A stretch of 64,000 bases of DNA. Origin: JANYCO01 sp035535995 (GTDB lineage Bacteria > Bacteroidota > Bacteroidia > Cytophagales > Cytophagaceae). The stretch covers positions 1 through 64,000 of the forward strand of contig DATLOZ010000024.1 of the NCBI GenBank assembly GCA_035535995.1, written 5' to 3'. Positions 7,589-16,017 of this stretch are shown piece by piece. Numbering within the stretch: the stretch's first letter is position 1; every line of letters begins with the position of its first letter. The notes beneath the pieces are model-generated. The model saw only the letters and a list, made by a program, of their open reading frames with translations, had not been told where the DNA came from and made no database searches. The position numbers and the translations under genes were made by a program.

Positions 7589-8890
7589 CTATTGTAATAA
7601 AAATCGTTTAAAATCATGAAAATTATTACTCATTGGAATAGATTTCTTTTCTTTTTTGAGTACTACAGCCAATTTTTCAGGAATTTCAATATTCTTACCA
7701 ATGATCTCTTGCACCTCATCAATAAATTTAGCCGGATGCGCCGTAGAAAGTAAAATCCCCGTAGCTTCTGAATGCGATTCTTTCAAATAATCACTCAAAC
7801 CAAGATATGCTACCGTGGTATGCGGACACATCACATAGCCTGTCTGTTCGTAAACTTCTTTCATTGCTTTTCGGGTAGCATCATCATTATATGCTTTTCC
7901 TACAATGTCGACTTTCACCTTGTCAAGATCTCCATCATATAAGGCCTGAATTCTAGCAAAGTTTGATGGATTTCCTACATCCATTGCATTGGATAAAGTA
8001 GCTACCGATGCTCTTGGAGAGAATAATCCTGTTTCAAGATATTTCGGTACGATGTCGTTGGCGTTAGTGGCGGCTACAAATTTTTGTACTGGCAGTCCCA
8101 TTCTTTTTCCGATCAATCCGGCACAAAGATTTCCGAAGTTTCCGCTTGGAGTACAGAACACAACAGAAGCGGCTCCCAGTTTTTTCGCTTGCGCGTAAGC
8201 ATAAAAATAGTAGAACGACTGCGGAATGAGACGGCTAATATTAATAGAATTTGCAGAAGAAAGAGAAAGTTTTTCATTCAATTCTTTGTCAAGAAAAGCT
8301 TCTTTAACCATGCGTTGGCAATCGTCGAAGTTACCGCTTACTTCCAACGCCGTTACATTTTGTCCGAGCGTGGTAAGTTGCTTTTCCTGTATATCACTTA
8401 CTTTTTTACTTGGGTAAAGAATGGTCACTTTAATTCCCGGCATGTTCAGGAAGCCTTGTGCCACTGCGCTTCCGGTGTCCCCGGAAGTAGCCACAAGGAT
8501 GTTGATCTCTTTATTTTCTTTTTGTAGAAAATAAGACATGATCCTCGCCATAAATCTTGCGCCAAAATCTTTGAAAGCAAAAGAAGGACCATGGAATAAT
8601 TCGAGTACGTAAATATTATCTTTCAAATGCACCATCGGGGCATCAAACGTGATCACATCGTTGATGATCTGGCGCAGATCGGTTTCAGGAATATCGTCTC
8701 CGATCAGGGTTTTGCTTACTTCAAAAGCAATATCACGAAAGGAAAGTGTTTCGATCTTATGAAAAAAACTTTCGGGAAGCACCGGAATATGAGTTGGCAT
8801 ATATAAGCCATTGTCTGGGGGAAGACCTTTGAATACTGCTTCTTTAAGACTTACGGTCGCATTCGGATTGTTGGTGCTGTAAAGTTTCAT
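7589..8890 (-). CDS. thrC: Threonine synthase
   Basis: PLP enzyme that converts O-phospho-L-homoserine to L-threonine in the cytosol. The PLP lysine lies in FHGPSFAFKDFG (K107), and the glycine-rich phosphate loop SGDTGSAVAQGF follows. The N-terminal Thr_synth_N region begins MKLYSTNNPN and contains KGLPPDNGLYMP. I use the ATG at 8890, giving 433 residues. An upstream ATG (8950) would add 20 residues absent from the family and overlap a -7-like box. No thrA/thrB lies next to it. Confidence 0.96.
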   Translation of the reverse strand: MKLYSTNNPNATVSLKEAVFKGLPPDNGLYMPTHIPVLPESFFHKIETLSFRDIAFEVSKTLIGDDIPETDLRQIINDVITFDAPMVHLKDNIYVLELFHGPSFAFKDFGARFMARIMSYFLQKENKEINILVATSGDTGSAVAQGFLNMPGIKVTILYPSKKVSDIQEKQLTTLGQNVTALEVSGNFDDCQRMVKEAFLDKELNEKLSLSSANSINISRLIPQSFYYFYAYAQAKKLGAASVVFCTPSGNFGNLCAGLIGKRMGLPVQKFVAATNANDIVPKYLETGLFSPRASVATLSNAMDVGNPSNFARIQALYDGDLDKVKVDIVGKAYNDDATRKAMKEVYEQTGYVMCPHTTVAYLGLSDYLKESHSEATGILLSTAHPAKFIDEVQEIIGKNIEIPEKLAVVLKKEKKSIPMSNNFHDFKRFLLQ

Positions 8891-8947
8891 ATTAAATAGA
8901 TTCGGAAGAGATTTTCTTTCGCTAATAATTTTAATTGTATGAGGGTG

Positions 8948-8955
8948 CAAAGATA
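8948..8955 (-). promoter_or_regulatory. Possible -7 box for thrC
   Basis: Reads TATCTTTG on the minus strand, an exact TAnnTTTG match, ending 57 bases before the chosen thrC start. A -33 partner is not obvious. Confidence 0.35.
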
Positions 8956-9123
8956 AGCAGAAATTACAGAATTTTCTCTAATAAATCCTCGTGTCTTATC
9001 TCCCTTGACAAGACATGGAAAAGACATAAGTTTTTTCATGGAACAAATACGGGAAGTTGTTATTTTACATTCTGAAAATTCTCTAATTCTGTAATTTTTG
9101 CTAAAAAAAAATTGACCCGGTAC

Positions 9124-11187
9124 ATGAAAACCTTTTGCCTGTTTTTTGTCTTATCGTTCGCTATCCTTCCGGCACTTGGCCAAAAATCCAGTTCGCAAAA
9201 CGAGGTAAACAGGTTGGTGAATATTCTAAAAGAAAAACATTATTCTCCCAAATCTATCGATGATAATTTTTCGTATAAGCTCTTTTATAAATTTATGAGC
9301 GCGCTCGATGAAAGACATCTGTATTTTTTGCGCCCCGAAATAATTCGCCTCAACGCCAGCGAGCTTTATCTTGACAATGAGTTGTACAATCATCAACTGA
9401 GATTTATCGAGCAGGTTTCACCCCTATACGTAGGCGCGATGGAGCGCTCACGCAAAATTCTGGAAGGATTAAAAGCAAAACCATTTCGCATCGTAAAAAA
9501 TGAAATTTATACTCCAAACTATAAAGATACACTCGACTATGCGCTTGATGAAACTGAGTTGGCACTGCGCTGGGAAAAATATTTGAAACTGCATACGTTT
9601 CTGAAAGACTACGAAAATACACAAGATAGTATTGCACCCAAACCTTCGCTCCAGGAAATTTATCTTAAAGTAATTGCCAAAGCGCTTCACAAAGTGAACG
9701 ATGATATTCTCGCCTGCAAAGGCTCGTTGAAACCTTTGTATTATGAGTATGCAGTATGTATTGCAGCCTTGTTTGACCCGCATTCAAGCTATATGTCGTA
9801 CAACGATTACCAGAATTTTGAATCCATGCTTTCCACCGAAGATTATAAGTTCGGGATCACGATCGATAAAAATAAATTCGGCGCCATTGAAGTAGTGCGC
9901 GTAACGCCAGGTTCGCCGGCATGGAAATCCGGCAAGATCAATATCGGCGATGTGATCACACACCTGAAATGGCAGAATGGAGAGAAGATCGAACTGGCCG
10001 ATATGGAGTTCCAAGAAGTAACGCAGATGCTTGATCTTTCCAATAATCTCTACCTCGAATTTACCATTCACTCTGCCGATGGGGATGTGCAAGTGCTTTC
10101 ACTGAAAAAAGAAAAAGCCAGCTCTTCAGAAAATGTGGTAAAAGGATATGTACTCACCGGCAAAGACAATAAAAAGATCGGCTATATCTGTCTTCCTTCT
10201 TTCTACACTTTATTTGAATCGGAGAATATGCTAGGCTGCGCCAACGATGTAGCCAAAGAGCTTGTAAAACTACAACAGGAAAATATCGAAGGACTGCTGT
10301 TCGACCTGCGCAATAATGGGGGCGGCTCTTTGAAAGAAGGATTAGAGCTTTCTGGTATTTTTATAAACGAAGGAACACTGGCGGTGTGCAAAGAAAAAGG
10401 AACGGCACCCATTTCTATGAAAGACTGGAACCGCGGTGTAGCCTATGCAGGGCCAATGGTAGTAATGGTAAACGGACACAGCGCTTCGGCTTCGGAGTTG
10501 ATGGCTTCTACCTTGCAAGATTACAACCGTGCAGTGATCGTGGGCTCAGATACTTATGGAAAAGCTACAGGGCAAGAATTGTATTCTCTCAATCCTACAG
10601 AGTCGGGTGTGCCCGATTCGCTCAAAGCGGGATTTGCTTCGGTAACAATTTTAAAGCTGTATCGTGTTACGGGCAAGTCCAATCAAGTGTCTGGCCTGCA
10701 TCCCGACATCGTGTTGCCCGATCCTTTTTTGAATTTGTATGAAAACGAATCCAAAGAACCGGAAGCCTTGCCAAAAGATACGGTGATGAAGAAAACATAT
10801 TACCAGCCCTTGCCTGCACTTCCGCTGGCGAAGCTTCGCGCACAAAGCGAGGAACGTGTGAAAAACAAGGAAGAATTTACCAAAGTGAAAAAACTTGCCA
10901 CACAATACGCCACTGTATTCGATCTTGGCAACGAGCCAATATTGCTAAGCCTGGAAGCTGTAAAAAAAGTATGCGAAGATTATGAAAACTGGTTGGATGG
11001 AATACGTAAAGATTATTATGCAAAAACAAATTCCTTTACAGTAAAATCTACCAACGTGGATGAAAGCCTACAGCAACTTTCAGAAGAAGATAGAATATTA
11101 TCCGATTACGCGATGAAGCGCATTCAGCGCGATTTGGTATTAGAAGAATCTTATTTAATTTTAAACGACTTAATAAATCAAAAATAA
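9124..11187 (+). CDS. prc: Carboxy-terminal processing protease, S41 (Prc/Tsp-like)
   Basis: Periplasmic protease that trims or degrades proteins by their C-termini. Signal peptide MKTFCLFFVLSFAILPALGQ; N-terminal Tsp-type helical domain; PDZ at about 240-330 (VTPGSPAWKSGKINIGDVITHL); S41 catalytic core with RNNGGGS, the nucleophile serine in SASASE (about 452-457) and the general-base lysine in YGKATGQ (about 480). The C-terminal DUF3340-type region is present. The 687 residues fit Prc rather than the shorter CtpA. A TTG at 9112 would add four residues, but the ATG at 9124 gives the cleaner signal. Its close partner starts 2 bases after the stop. Confidence 0.94.
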   Translation: MKTFCLFFVLSFAILPALGQKSSSQNEVNRLVNILKEKHYSPKSIDDNFSYKLFYKFMSALDERHLYFLRPEIIRLNASELYLDNELYNHQLRFIEQVSPLYVGAMERSRKILEGLKAKPFRIVKNEIYTPNYKDTLDYALDETELALRWEKYLKLHTFLKDYENTQDSIAPKPSLQEIYLKVIAKALHKVNDDILACKGSLKPLYYEYAVCIAALFDPHSSYMSYNDYQNFESMLSTEDYKFGITIDKNKFGAIEVVRVTPGSPAWKSGKINIGDVITHLKWQNGEKIELADMEFQEVTQMLDLSNNLYLEFTIHSADGDVQVLSLKKEKASSSENVVKGYVLTGKDNKKIGYICLPSFYTLFESENMLGCANDVAKELVKLQQENIEGLLFDLRNNGGGSLKEGLELSGIFINEGTLAVCKEKGTAPISMKDWNRGVAYAGPMVVMVNGHSASASELMASTLQDYNRAVIVGSDTYGKATGQELYSLNPTESGVPDSLKAGFASVTILKLYRVTGKSNQVSGLHPDIVLPDPFLNLYENESKEPEALPKDTVMKKTYYQPLPALPLAKLRAQSEERVKNKEEFTKVKKLATQYATVFDLGNEPILLSLEAVKKVCEDYENWLDGIRKDYYAKTNSFTVKSTNVDESLQQLSEEDRILSDYAMKRIQRDLVLEESYLILNDLINQK

Positions 11188-11189
11188 TT

Positions 11190-12248
11190 ATGAATTACTC
11201 TCTTAAAAAACCGCTATTCTTTTTGCTGATATTTTGTTTTGTGATGCAAAGCGATTTGTTCGCTCAAAATTTTGAAAACGCAGGCGAATACCTTAGCTAC
11301 ATCAACTCCGTACAAAGCCCGATCCAGCAGGATTACATGAGCTACGCCAGCACGGTGGCACGCGGCAAGAGTGCCCGCAAGGTGGAGAGCAGAAGAAAAG
11401 AGATCATCCAGTCAGTAAGCGATGCACAAAATAAGGTCAAAGCAGTTGGTCCATACAAGGGCGACAAAAGTTATCGCGATTCAACGCTTAAATACCTGAA
11501 CATGGCGTATAAAGTTTTGAATGAAGATTATTCCAAGATCGTCAATATGGAAGAAGTAGCCGAACAATCCTACGATGCGATGGAAGCTTATTACCTGGCG
11601 CAAGACATCGCAGCTGACAAGCTTGGCAAAGCCTGGACGATGGTCGATACTACATTCTACCTCTTTGCAAAAAAATACAACGTAACTATTCAGGAAGGAG
11701 AGACTACTCAACTTTCCAGGAATGTGCAAAAAGCTGCCGATGCAATGGCTTATCAGCGTATGCTTTATCTCATCTTTTTTAAACCATTCAAACAGGAAGT
11801 TTATATGTTGGATGCGATCAATAAAAAGAACTTAAGCGGGATCGAGCAAAATAAAAACAGCTTGATCTCATTGTCGGATGAAGCGCTGAAGAAGTTGGAT
11901 ACCACAAAAGCCTACAAAGGGGATAAGAGCCTGATCAATGCTACCAGAGAATTTCAAGCTTTTTTTAAAAATGAATGTCAGAATAAAATCAGTCTTGCTT
12001 CCAACCTGATCATCAAAGAAGAAAATTATACCAAAGCGAAAAAAGCATTCGAAGCTAAAAATCCCAACGACCGCAAACAGGCAGATGTAGATGCTTATAA
12101 TACTTCGGTGAACGAGTACAACAATGCAGTAAATGAATACAACACAGCATTCAATTCATTAAATGCACAGCGTACAGCTTTGCTGGAAAAATGGAATAAA
12201 ACTTCTCAGGCGTTTTTAGATGCGAATGTGCCGAAGTATAAAAAATAG
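11190..12248 (+). CDS. Secreted helical protein, possibly LIC11966-family
   Basis: Signal peptide at 1-26 (ends SDLFAQ), then an almost all-helical, lysine-rich mature protein. Features are SYINSVQSPIQQDYMSYASTVARGKSARKVE near the start and a repeated GDKS motif (YKGDKSYRDSTLKYLNMAYKVLNED at about 90-115 and YKGDKSLINATREF at about 243). A coiled-coil-like C-terminus is rich in YN (NEYNNAVNEYNTAFN). The overall pattern recalls the LIC11966 surface-protein family, but I cannot confirm that without a search. Only 2 bases separate it from the Prc protease, so it may be a substrate, adaptor or inhibitor of Prc. That role is inference. Confidence 0.6.
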   Translation: MNYSLKKPLFFLLIFCFVMQSDLFAQNFENAGEYLSYINSVQSPIQQDYMSYASTVARGKSARKVESRRKEIIQSVSDAQNKVKAVGPYKGDKSYRDSTLKYLNMAYKVLNEDYSKIVNMEEVAEQSYDAMEAYYLAQDIAADKLGKAWTMVDTTFYLFAKKYNVTIQEGETTQLSRNVQKAADAMAYQRMLYLIFFKPFKQEVYMLDAINKKNLSGIEQNKNSLISLSDEALKKLDTTKAYKGDKSLINATREFQAFFKNECQNKISLASNLIIKEENYTKAKKAFEAKNPNDRKQADVDAYNTSVNEYNNAVNEYNTAFNSLNAQRTALLEKWNKTSQAFLDANVPKYKK

Positions 12249-12255
12249 TTGCAAG

Positions 12256-12316
12256 TTATGAATGTTGAATTATGAGTTATGAATGATAATTTTAACTCAT
12301 AATTCAACATTCATAA
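12256..12316. terminator. Bidirectional terminator-like palindrome
   Basis: Perfect 24-base stem (12256-12279 with 12293-12316) between converging genes. Same sequence family as the palindrome at 2876-2942. Confidence 0.75.
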
Positions 12317-12328
12317 TTCATAATTTCA

Positions 12329-12910
12329 TTAAACCCCTTCCGCTACAACTTCCTTCACTTCCGGGATCATTCTCTTAAGCAGGTTTTCGATACCGGCTTT
12401 TAGTGTAACGGTGGAAGAAGGGCAGCCACTGCAGGAGCCTTGGAGTTGTACTTTTACCAATCCTTTTTCTTCGTCGAAGGAACTGAAGTTGATGGCTCCG
12501 CCGTCTTGTTCTACCGCAGGACGAATATATTCTTCAAGCAAAGATTTTATTTTTTGAACTACTTCCGGATCGTCAGAGCTGATCATGGTGGAAGTGTTTT
12601 TTGGGATTTCAATAAAAAGAGGTTTACCTTCTTCCAAATGACCTTTGATAATAGATTGGATCATTGGAGTGATGTCTTCCCAATCGATATCATCTGATTT
12701 GGTTACGGTGATGAAATTGGAAGAAATGAAAACTCTTTTTACAAAACTGAAACGAAACAGGTCAGCCGCCAGCGGACAATTGATGGCGCTTGCAGGTGTG
12801 GCAAAATCCACAGAATCCGGAAGCAGTTGAAAGTCTACGCAGAATTTCAAAGAATTAGGATTAGGATTAGCCTCTGTATAAATGTTGACGATTCTTTTCT
12901 GAGTTTCCAT
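12329..12910 (-). CDS. NifU-type Fe-S cluster scaffold/carrier (Nfu)
   Basis: Two domains: Nfu_N at about 10-98 (EANPNPNSLKF) and the NifU C-terminal domain at about 115-190, with the cluster-binding CxxC at C160 and C163 (GSCSGCPSSTVTLK). It delivers [4Fe-4S] clusters to client apoproteins in the cytosol. Length and layout fit the Nfu carriers of Bacteroidota and mitochondria, not the long NifU. Monocistronic by appearance. Confidence 0.94.
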   Translation of the reverse strand: METQKRIVNIYTEANPNPNSLKFCVDFQLLPDSVDFATPASAINCPLAADLFRFSFVKRVFISSNFITVTKSDDIDWEDITPMIQSIIKGHLEEGKPLFIEIPKNTSTMISSDDPEVVQKIKSLLEEYIRPAVEQDGGAINFSSFDEEKGLVKVQLQGSCSGCPSSTVTLKAGIENLLKRMIPEVKEVVAEGV

Positions 12911-13034
12911 AAGAATTAAGCATGTTTTAGTGAAACAATGGAGCGAGCCTTATAGTTTCGCGGGTAAAACCTTCGAGGATCGTTGATAAGAATTTATTTA
13001 CTTATCAGAACATAATCCTTGGAGGGTTTTTATA

Positions 13035-13853
13035 TTAATAATATTCTCCTTCGCCGGGGAATGAACGTGCTTTCACATCGCGGATATATCCTTGCGTAGC
13101 ATCGGTCATGATGGTGTGAAGGTTTGCGTATGTGCGAAGAAATCTTGGCTGGAATTCTTTGTTAATGCCCAGCATATCGTGTGTTACTAATACTTGTCCG
13201 TCCACATGAGGGCCGGCGCCGATGCCGATAATTGGTATTTTTAAATTGTCCGCTACTTTCTTGGCCAGAGAAGCAGGTATCTTTTCAAGTACAATTCCAA
13301 AACAGCCACACTCCTGAAGTAGGAGAGCGTCTTCTTCCAGTTTTTTGGCTTCGGCTTCTTCACGCGCTCTCACGGCGTAAGTACCGAATTTATATATGGA
13401 TTGTGGCGTCAGTCCTAAGTGCCCCATCACCGGGATACCGGCGCTGAGGATACGAAGCACAGATTCTTTGATCTCGATTCCACCTTCTATTTTAATACCA
13501 TGTGCTCCCGATTCTTTCATGATTCGGATAGCAGAGCGAAGTGCTTCGGAAGAATTTCCTTGGTAAGAACCAAAAGGAAGATCCACTACTACAAATGCTC
13601 TCGCAGCCGCGCGGATCACGGCGGAAGCATGATAGATCATTTGATCGAGTGTAATAGGAAGAGTGGTTTCGTGACCTGCGATCACATTGGAAGCGGAATC
13701 GCCTACAAGCAGTACATCGATTCCTGCTGCATCCAGGATTCGTGCCATGGAATAATCGTAGCAAGTAAGCATCGATATTCTTTCCCCACGGCTCTTCATT
13801 TCCTGAAGCTGGTGGGTAGTCACCCTTTTTATTTCCGGAACTTGTGCAGACAT
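13035..13853 (-). CDS. panB: 3-methyl-2-oxobutanoate hydroxymethyltransferase
   Basis: First step of pantothenate synthesis: transfers a hydroxymethyl group from 5,10-methylene-THF to alpha-ketoisovalerate. Family motifs are LTCYDYSMARI (29-39), the metal-binding VGDSASNV near 50, VVVDLPFGSY near 90, KIEGG near 120, MGHLGLTPQS near 143, and VLEKIPASLA carrying the catalytic glutamate near 187. The 272 residues are the normal size. No panC or panD is beside it. It is followed (genomically left) by an intergenic gap to the Nfu gene. Confidence 0.97.
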   Translation of the reverse strand: MSAQVPEIKRVTTHQLQEMKSRGERISMLTCYDYSMARILDAAGIDVLLVGDSASNVIAGHETTLPITLDQMIYHASAVIRAAARAFVVVDLPFGSYQGNSSEALRSAIRIMKESGAHGIKIEGGIEIKESVLRILSAGIPVMGHLGLTPQSIYKFGTYAVRAREEAEAKKLEEDALLLQECGCFGIVLEKIPASLAKKVADNLKIPIIGIGAGPHVDGQVLVTHDMLGINKEFQPRFLRTYANLHTIMTDATQGYIRDVKARSFPGEGEYY

Positions 13854-13875
13854 TTTTTTCGATTTGATGATGAGC

Positions 13876-13947
13876 TGATTTGATGATTTGATGAGGATGA
13901 AATAAAATTACTTTTTATCATTATCAAATCATCAAATGATCAAATCA
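13876..13947. repeat. Palindrome of TGATTTGATGATTTGATGA
   Basis: Arms of 19 bases (13876-13894 and 13929-13947) pair with one mismatch. Lies between panB and the hydroxylase gene and could end the hydroxylase transcript on the minus strand. Confidence 0.65.
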
Positions 13948-13952
13948 CCAAA

Positions 13953-14588
13953 TTATTTTTTCTTAGGCATAGTGCCAAACACGTAATCCCACAGTGGAGA
14001 AGATACTCCGAAAGCGTGCTCGCCTTCCTTGTAATGGTGTACGGCGTGATTGACCCAAAGGCTCTTCAGGAAATTTTTAGGAGGAGGAAATGCATGCACT
14101 ACATAATGCACCAACAGATAAGTGGAATATCCTACCATTACGCCTGAAAGGAAACCGTATACATAAATTCCCATTGCAAGATAGAAGACAGCATACAGTA
14201 CTACTGCAAGCGTTACGCTTGCCAATATAGGCATGGCCAATCGGTCTTTATCTTTTGGATAATCGTGGTGCAGTCCGTGAATATTGTATTGCAATTTTTT
14301 CTTGAACTCAGTTTCTGTGCTCATATGAAAAAGATAACGATGCAGGATATATTCCAGGAAAGTAAAAAAGAAGGCTCCTCCTAGGAAAAGCAGTATGACT
14401 GTAAGTCCCGGCATGTTAGCATAAAAATATCCGTATGCCATCAGGAATACAGGGATCACATAATACATTGTGATGGGTACTGCAGCATTGGTTCTGGTAA
14501 GCTTCTCGAGTACAGGATTGTCAAACATATTTTTTGTTCCTGTATGATTTGGTTTAGATGAGGAGCTATAATCTTTAAAAGTGCTCAT
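13953..14588 (-). CDS. Sterol desaturase / fatty-acid hydroxylase superfamily membrane protein
   Basis: Integral membrane di-iron hydroxylase family. Four transmembrane stretches and the histidine clusters HRYLFH, HGLHHDYP, HYVVH and HAVHHYKEGEHAFG are all visible, in the order seen in fatty-acid 2-hydroxylases and carotenoid hydroxylases. The final segment SSPLWDYVFGTMPKKK is also typical. By similarity of layout to FA2H it may hydroxylate sphingolipid or other fatty acids; the substrate is not determinable. I start at the ATG at 14588 (211 residues); an upstream ATG at 14627 adds 13 residues of no family character. Confidence 0.9.
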   Translation of the reverse strand: MSTFKDYSSSSKPNHTGTKNMFDNPVLEKLTRTNAAVPITMYYVIPVFLMAYGYFYANMPGLTVILLFLGGAFFFTFLEYILHRYLFHMSTETEFKKKLQYNIHGLHHDYPKDKDRLAMPILASVTLAVVLYAVFYLAMGIYVYGFLSGVMVGYSTYLLVHYVVHAFPPPKNFLKSLWVNHAVHHYKEGEHAFGVSSPLWDYVFGTMPKKK

Positions 14589-14718
14589 AATAATAATTTT
14601 GGTATGTTTTATTTGTCTACTATTCAACCCTGCATTCTCTCACAAATATAATTATTTTATAAATATTCCCCATTAAGTAATTGTTTATGATTATGTCAAG
14701 GAATAAAAATAAAGGCTT

Positions 14719-15855
14719 TTACGCCATTTTGTATTGATTATTGAGACAGTGTTCATAGAATTCGATGTATTGAGGCAAAATTGCTTCTCCCTCAAATTGT
14801 TTTGCTCGGGTAAGGGCATTTTTCTTGAATTCCGGCAGATTTTCATCTTTTAAAATATAAAGGGCGTTTTTGATCATATCCTCCACATCGCCTACGTCGC
14901 TGAGAAATCCGGTTTTCCCTTGAATATTCAGCTCTGGTAACCCACCGGTATTGGTGGAGATCAACGGTACTTCGCAAGCCATAGCCTCCAGGGCGGCGAG
15001 TCCAAAGCTTTCTTTTTCAGAAGGCATTACAAAAAGATCGGAGACCGACAATACCTCTTCTACTACGTCCAGCTTCCCCAGGAAGCGGATGTCGCCGGCA
15101 GCGTTCATTTCTCTTGCGATCTGCTCCATGCGTGCCCGCTCAGGGCCGTCGCCTACCAATAAAAGCTTAGCAGGGATCTCTTTACGTACGCCGCCAAATA
15201 CGGCCAATACGTCTTCTACTCTTTTTACCTTACGGAAATTGGAAGTGTGTACAAGCAATTTTTCATCGTTCGGACAGATCGCTTTTTTGAAATGATCTTT
15301 CTTTTGTTTTTTGAAACGGCTTGCGTCAATAAAGTTGGGGATCACGCGGATCTCTTTGCTGATGTTGAAATGTGTGAGCGTATCTTTTTTCAGATCTTCC
15401 GATACTGCCGTTACCCCATCGGATTGGTTGATGCTGAACGTAACCACCGGTTCATAAGAAGGATCTTTTCCTACCAAAGTAATATCCGTTCCGTGAAGGG
15501 TAGTGATGATAGGAATTACAATGCCATGTGTTTTTAAAATTTCTCTCGCCATAAAAGCCGCCGAAGCATGCGGGATCGCATAGTGTACGTGCAACAGGTC
15601 GAGCTTTTCGTGTTTTACTACATCTACCATTTTACTGGCAAGTGCCAGTTCATAAGGCGCATAGTCAAATAAAGGATAAGATTCGATTCGTACTTCGTGG
15701 TAAAAAAGATTGGCGCTGAAGAAGTCTAATCGTTGAGGTTGTGAATAGGTAATAAAGTGGATCTGGTGACCTTTTGATGCCAGGAGTTTTCCAAGCTCGG
15801 TCGCTACCACTCCACTTCCACCGTAGGTGGGATAACAAACAATTCCTATTTTCAT
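14719..15855 (-). CDS. bshA: N-acetyl-alpha-D-glucosaminyl L-malate synthase BshA
   Basis: GT4-type glycosyltransferase that joins UDP-GlcNAc to L-malate, the first step of bacillithiol synthesis. The N-terminus MKIGIVCYPTYGGSGVVATELG and the block LLHVHYAIPHASAAF are diagnostic of BshA within GT4, and VVTFSINQSDGVTAVSEDLKKDT follows. The C-terminal donor motif SEKESFGLAALEAMACEVP carries the E-x7-E pair. Length (378) is standard. bshB and bshC are not in the window. Bacillithiol is the expected low-mass thiol in this phylum. Confidence 0.95.
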   Translation of the reverse strand: MKIGIVCYPTYGGSGVVATELGKLLASKGHQIHFITYSQPQRLDFFSANLFYHEVRIESYPLFDYAPYELALASKMVDVVKHEKLDLLHVHYAIPHASAAFMAREILKTHGIVIPIITTLHGTDITLVGKDPSYEPVVTFSINQSDGVTAVSEDLKKDTLTHFNISKEIRVIPNFIDASRFKKQKKDHFKKAICPNDEKLLVHTSNFRKVKRVEDVLAVFGGVRKEIPAKLLLVGDGPERARMEQIAREMNAAGDIRFLGKLDVVEEVLSVSDLFVMPSEKESFGLAALEAMACEVPLISTNTGGLPELNIQGKTGFLSDVGDVEDMIKNALYILKDENLPEFKKNALTRAKQFEGEAILPQYIEFYEHCLNNQYKMA

Positions 15856-16017
15856 TTAATAATTTTTTAATCTAGAGTACTGACGTCAAAAGAAAAACAG
15901 GCGACGCCGGTGGCTCATTTCTTTTACACTTAGTTAAAATAGTTATTCTCAGATAAATTTGAGAGTAAGAGTAATACTCCCGATGTTGACATTTAAACCC
16001 TATACCTTTAACAAAAA

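Noticed and set aside
13419..13883. 154-residue plus-strand frame opposite panB
   Set aside because: Shadow of panB and of the downstream palindrome; no protein signature.
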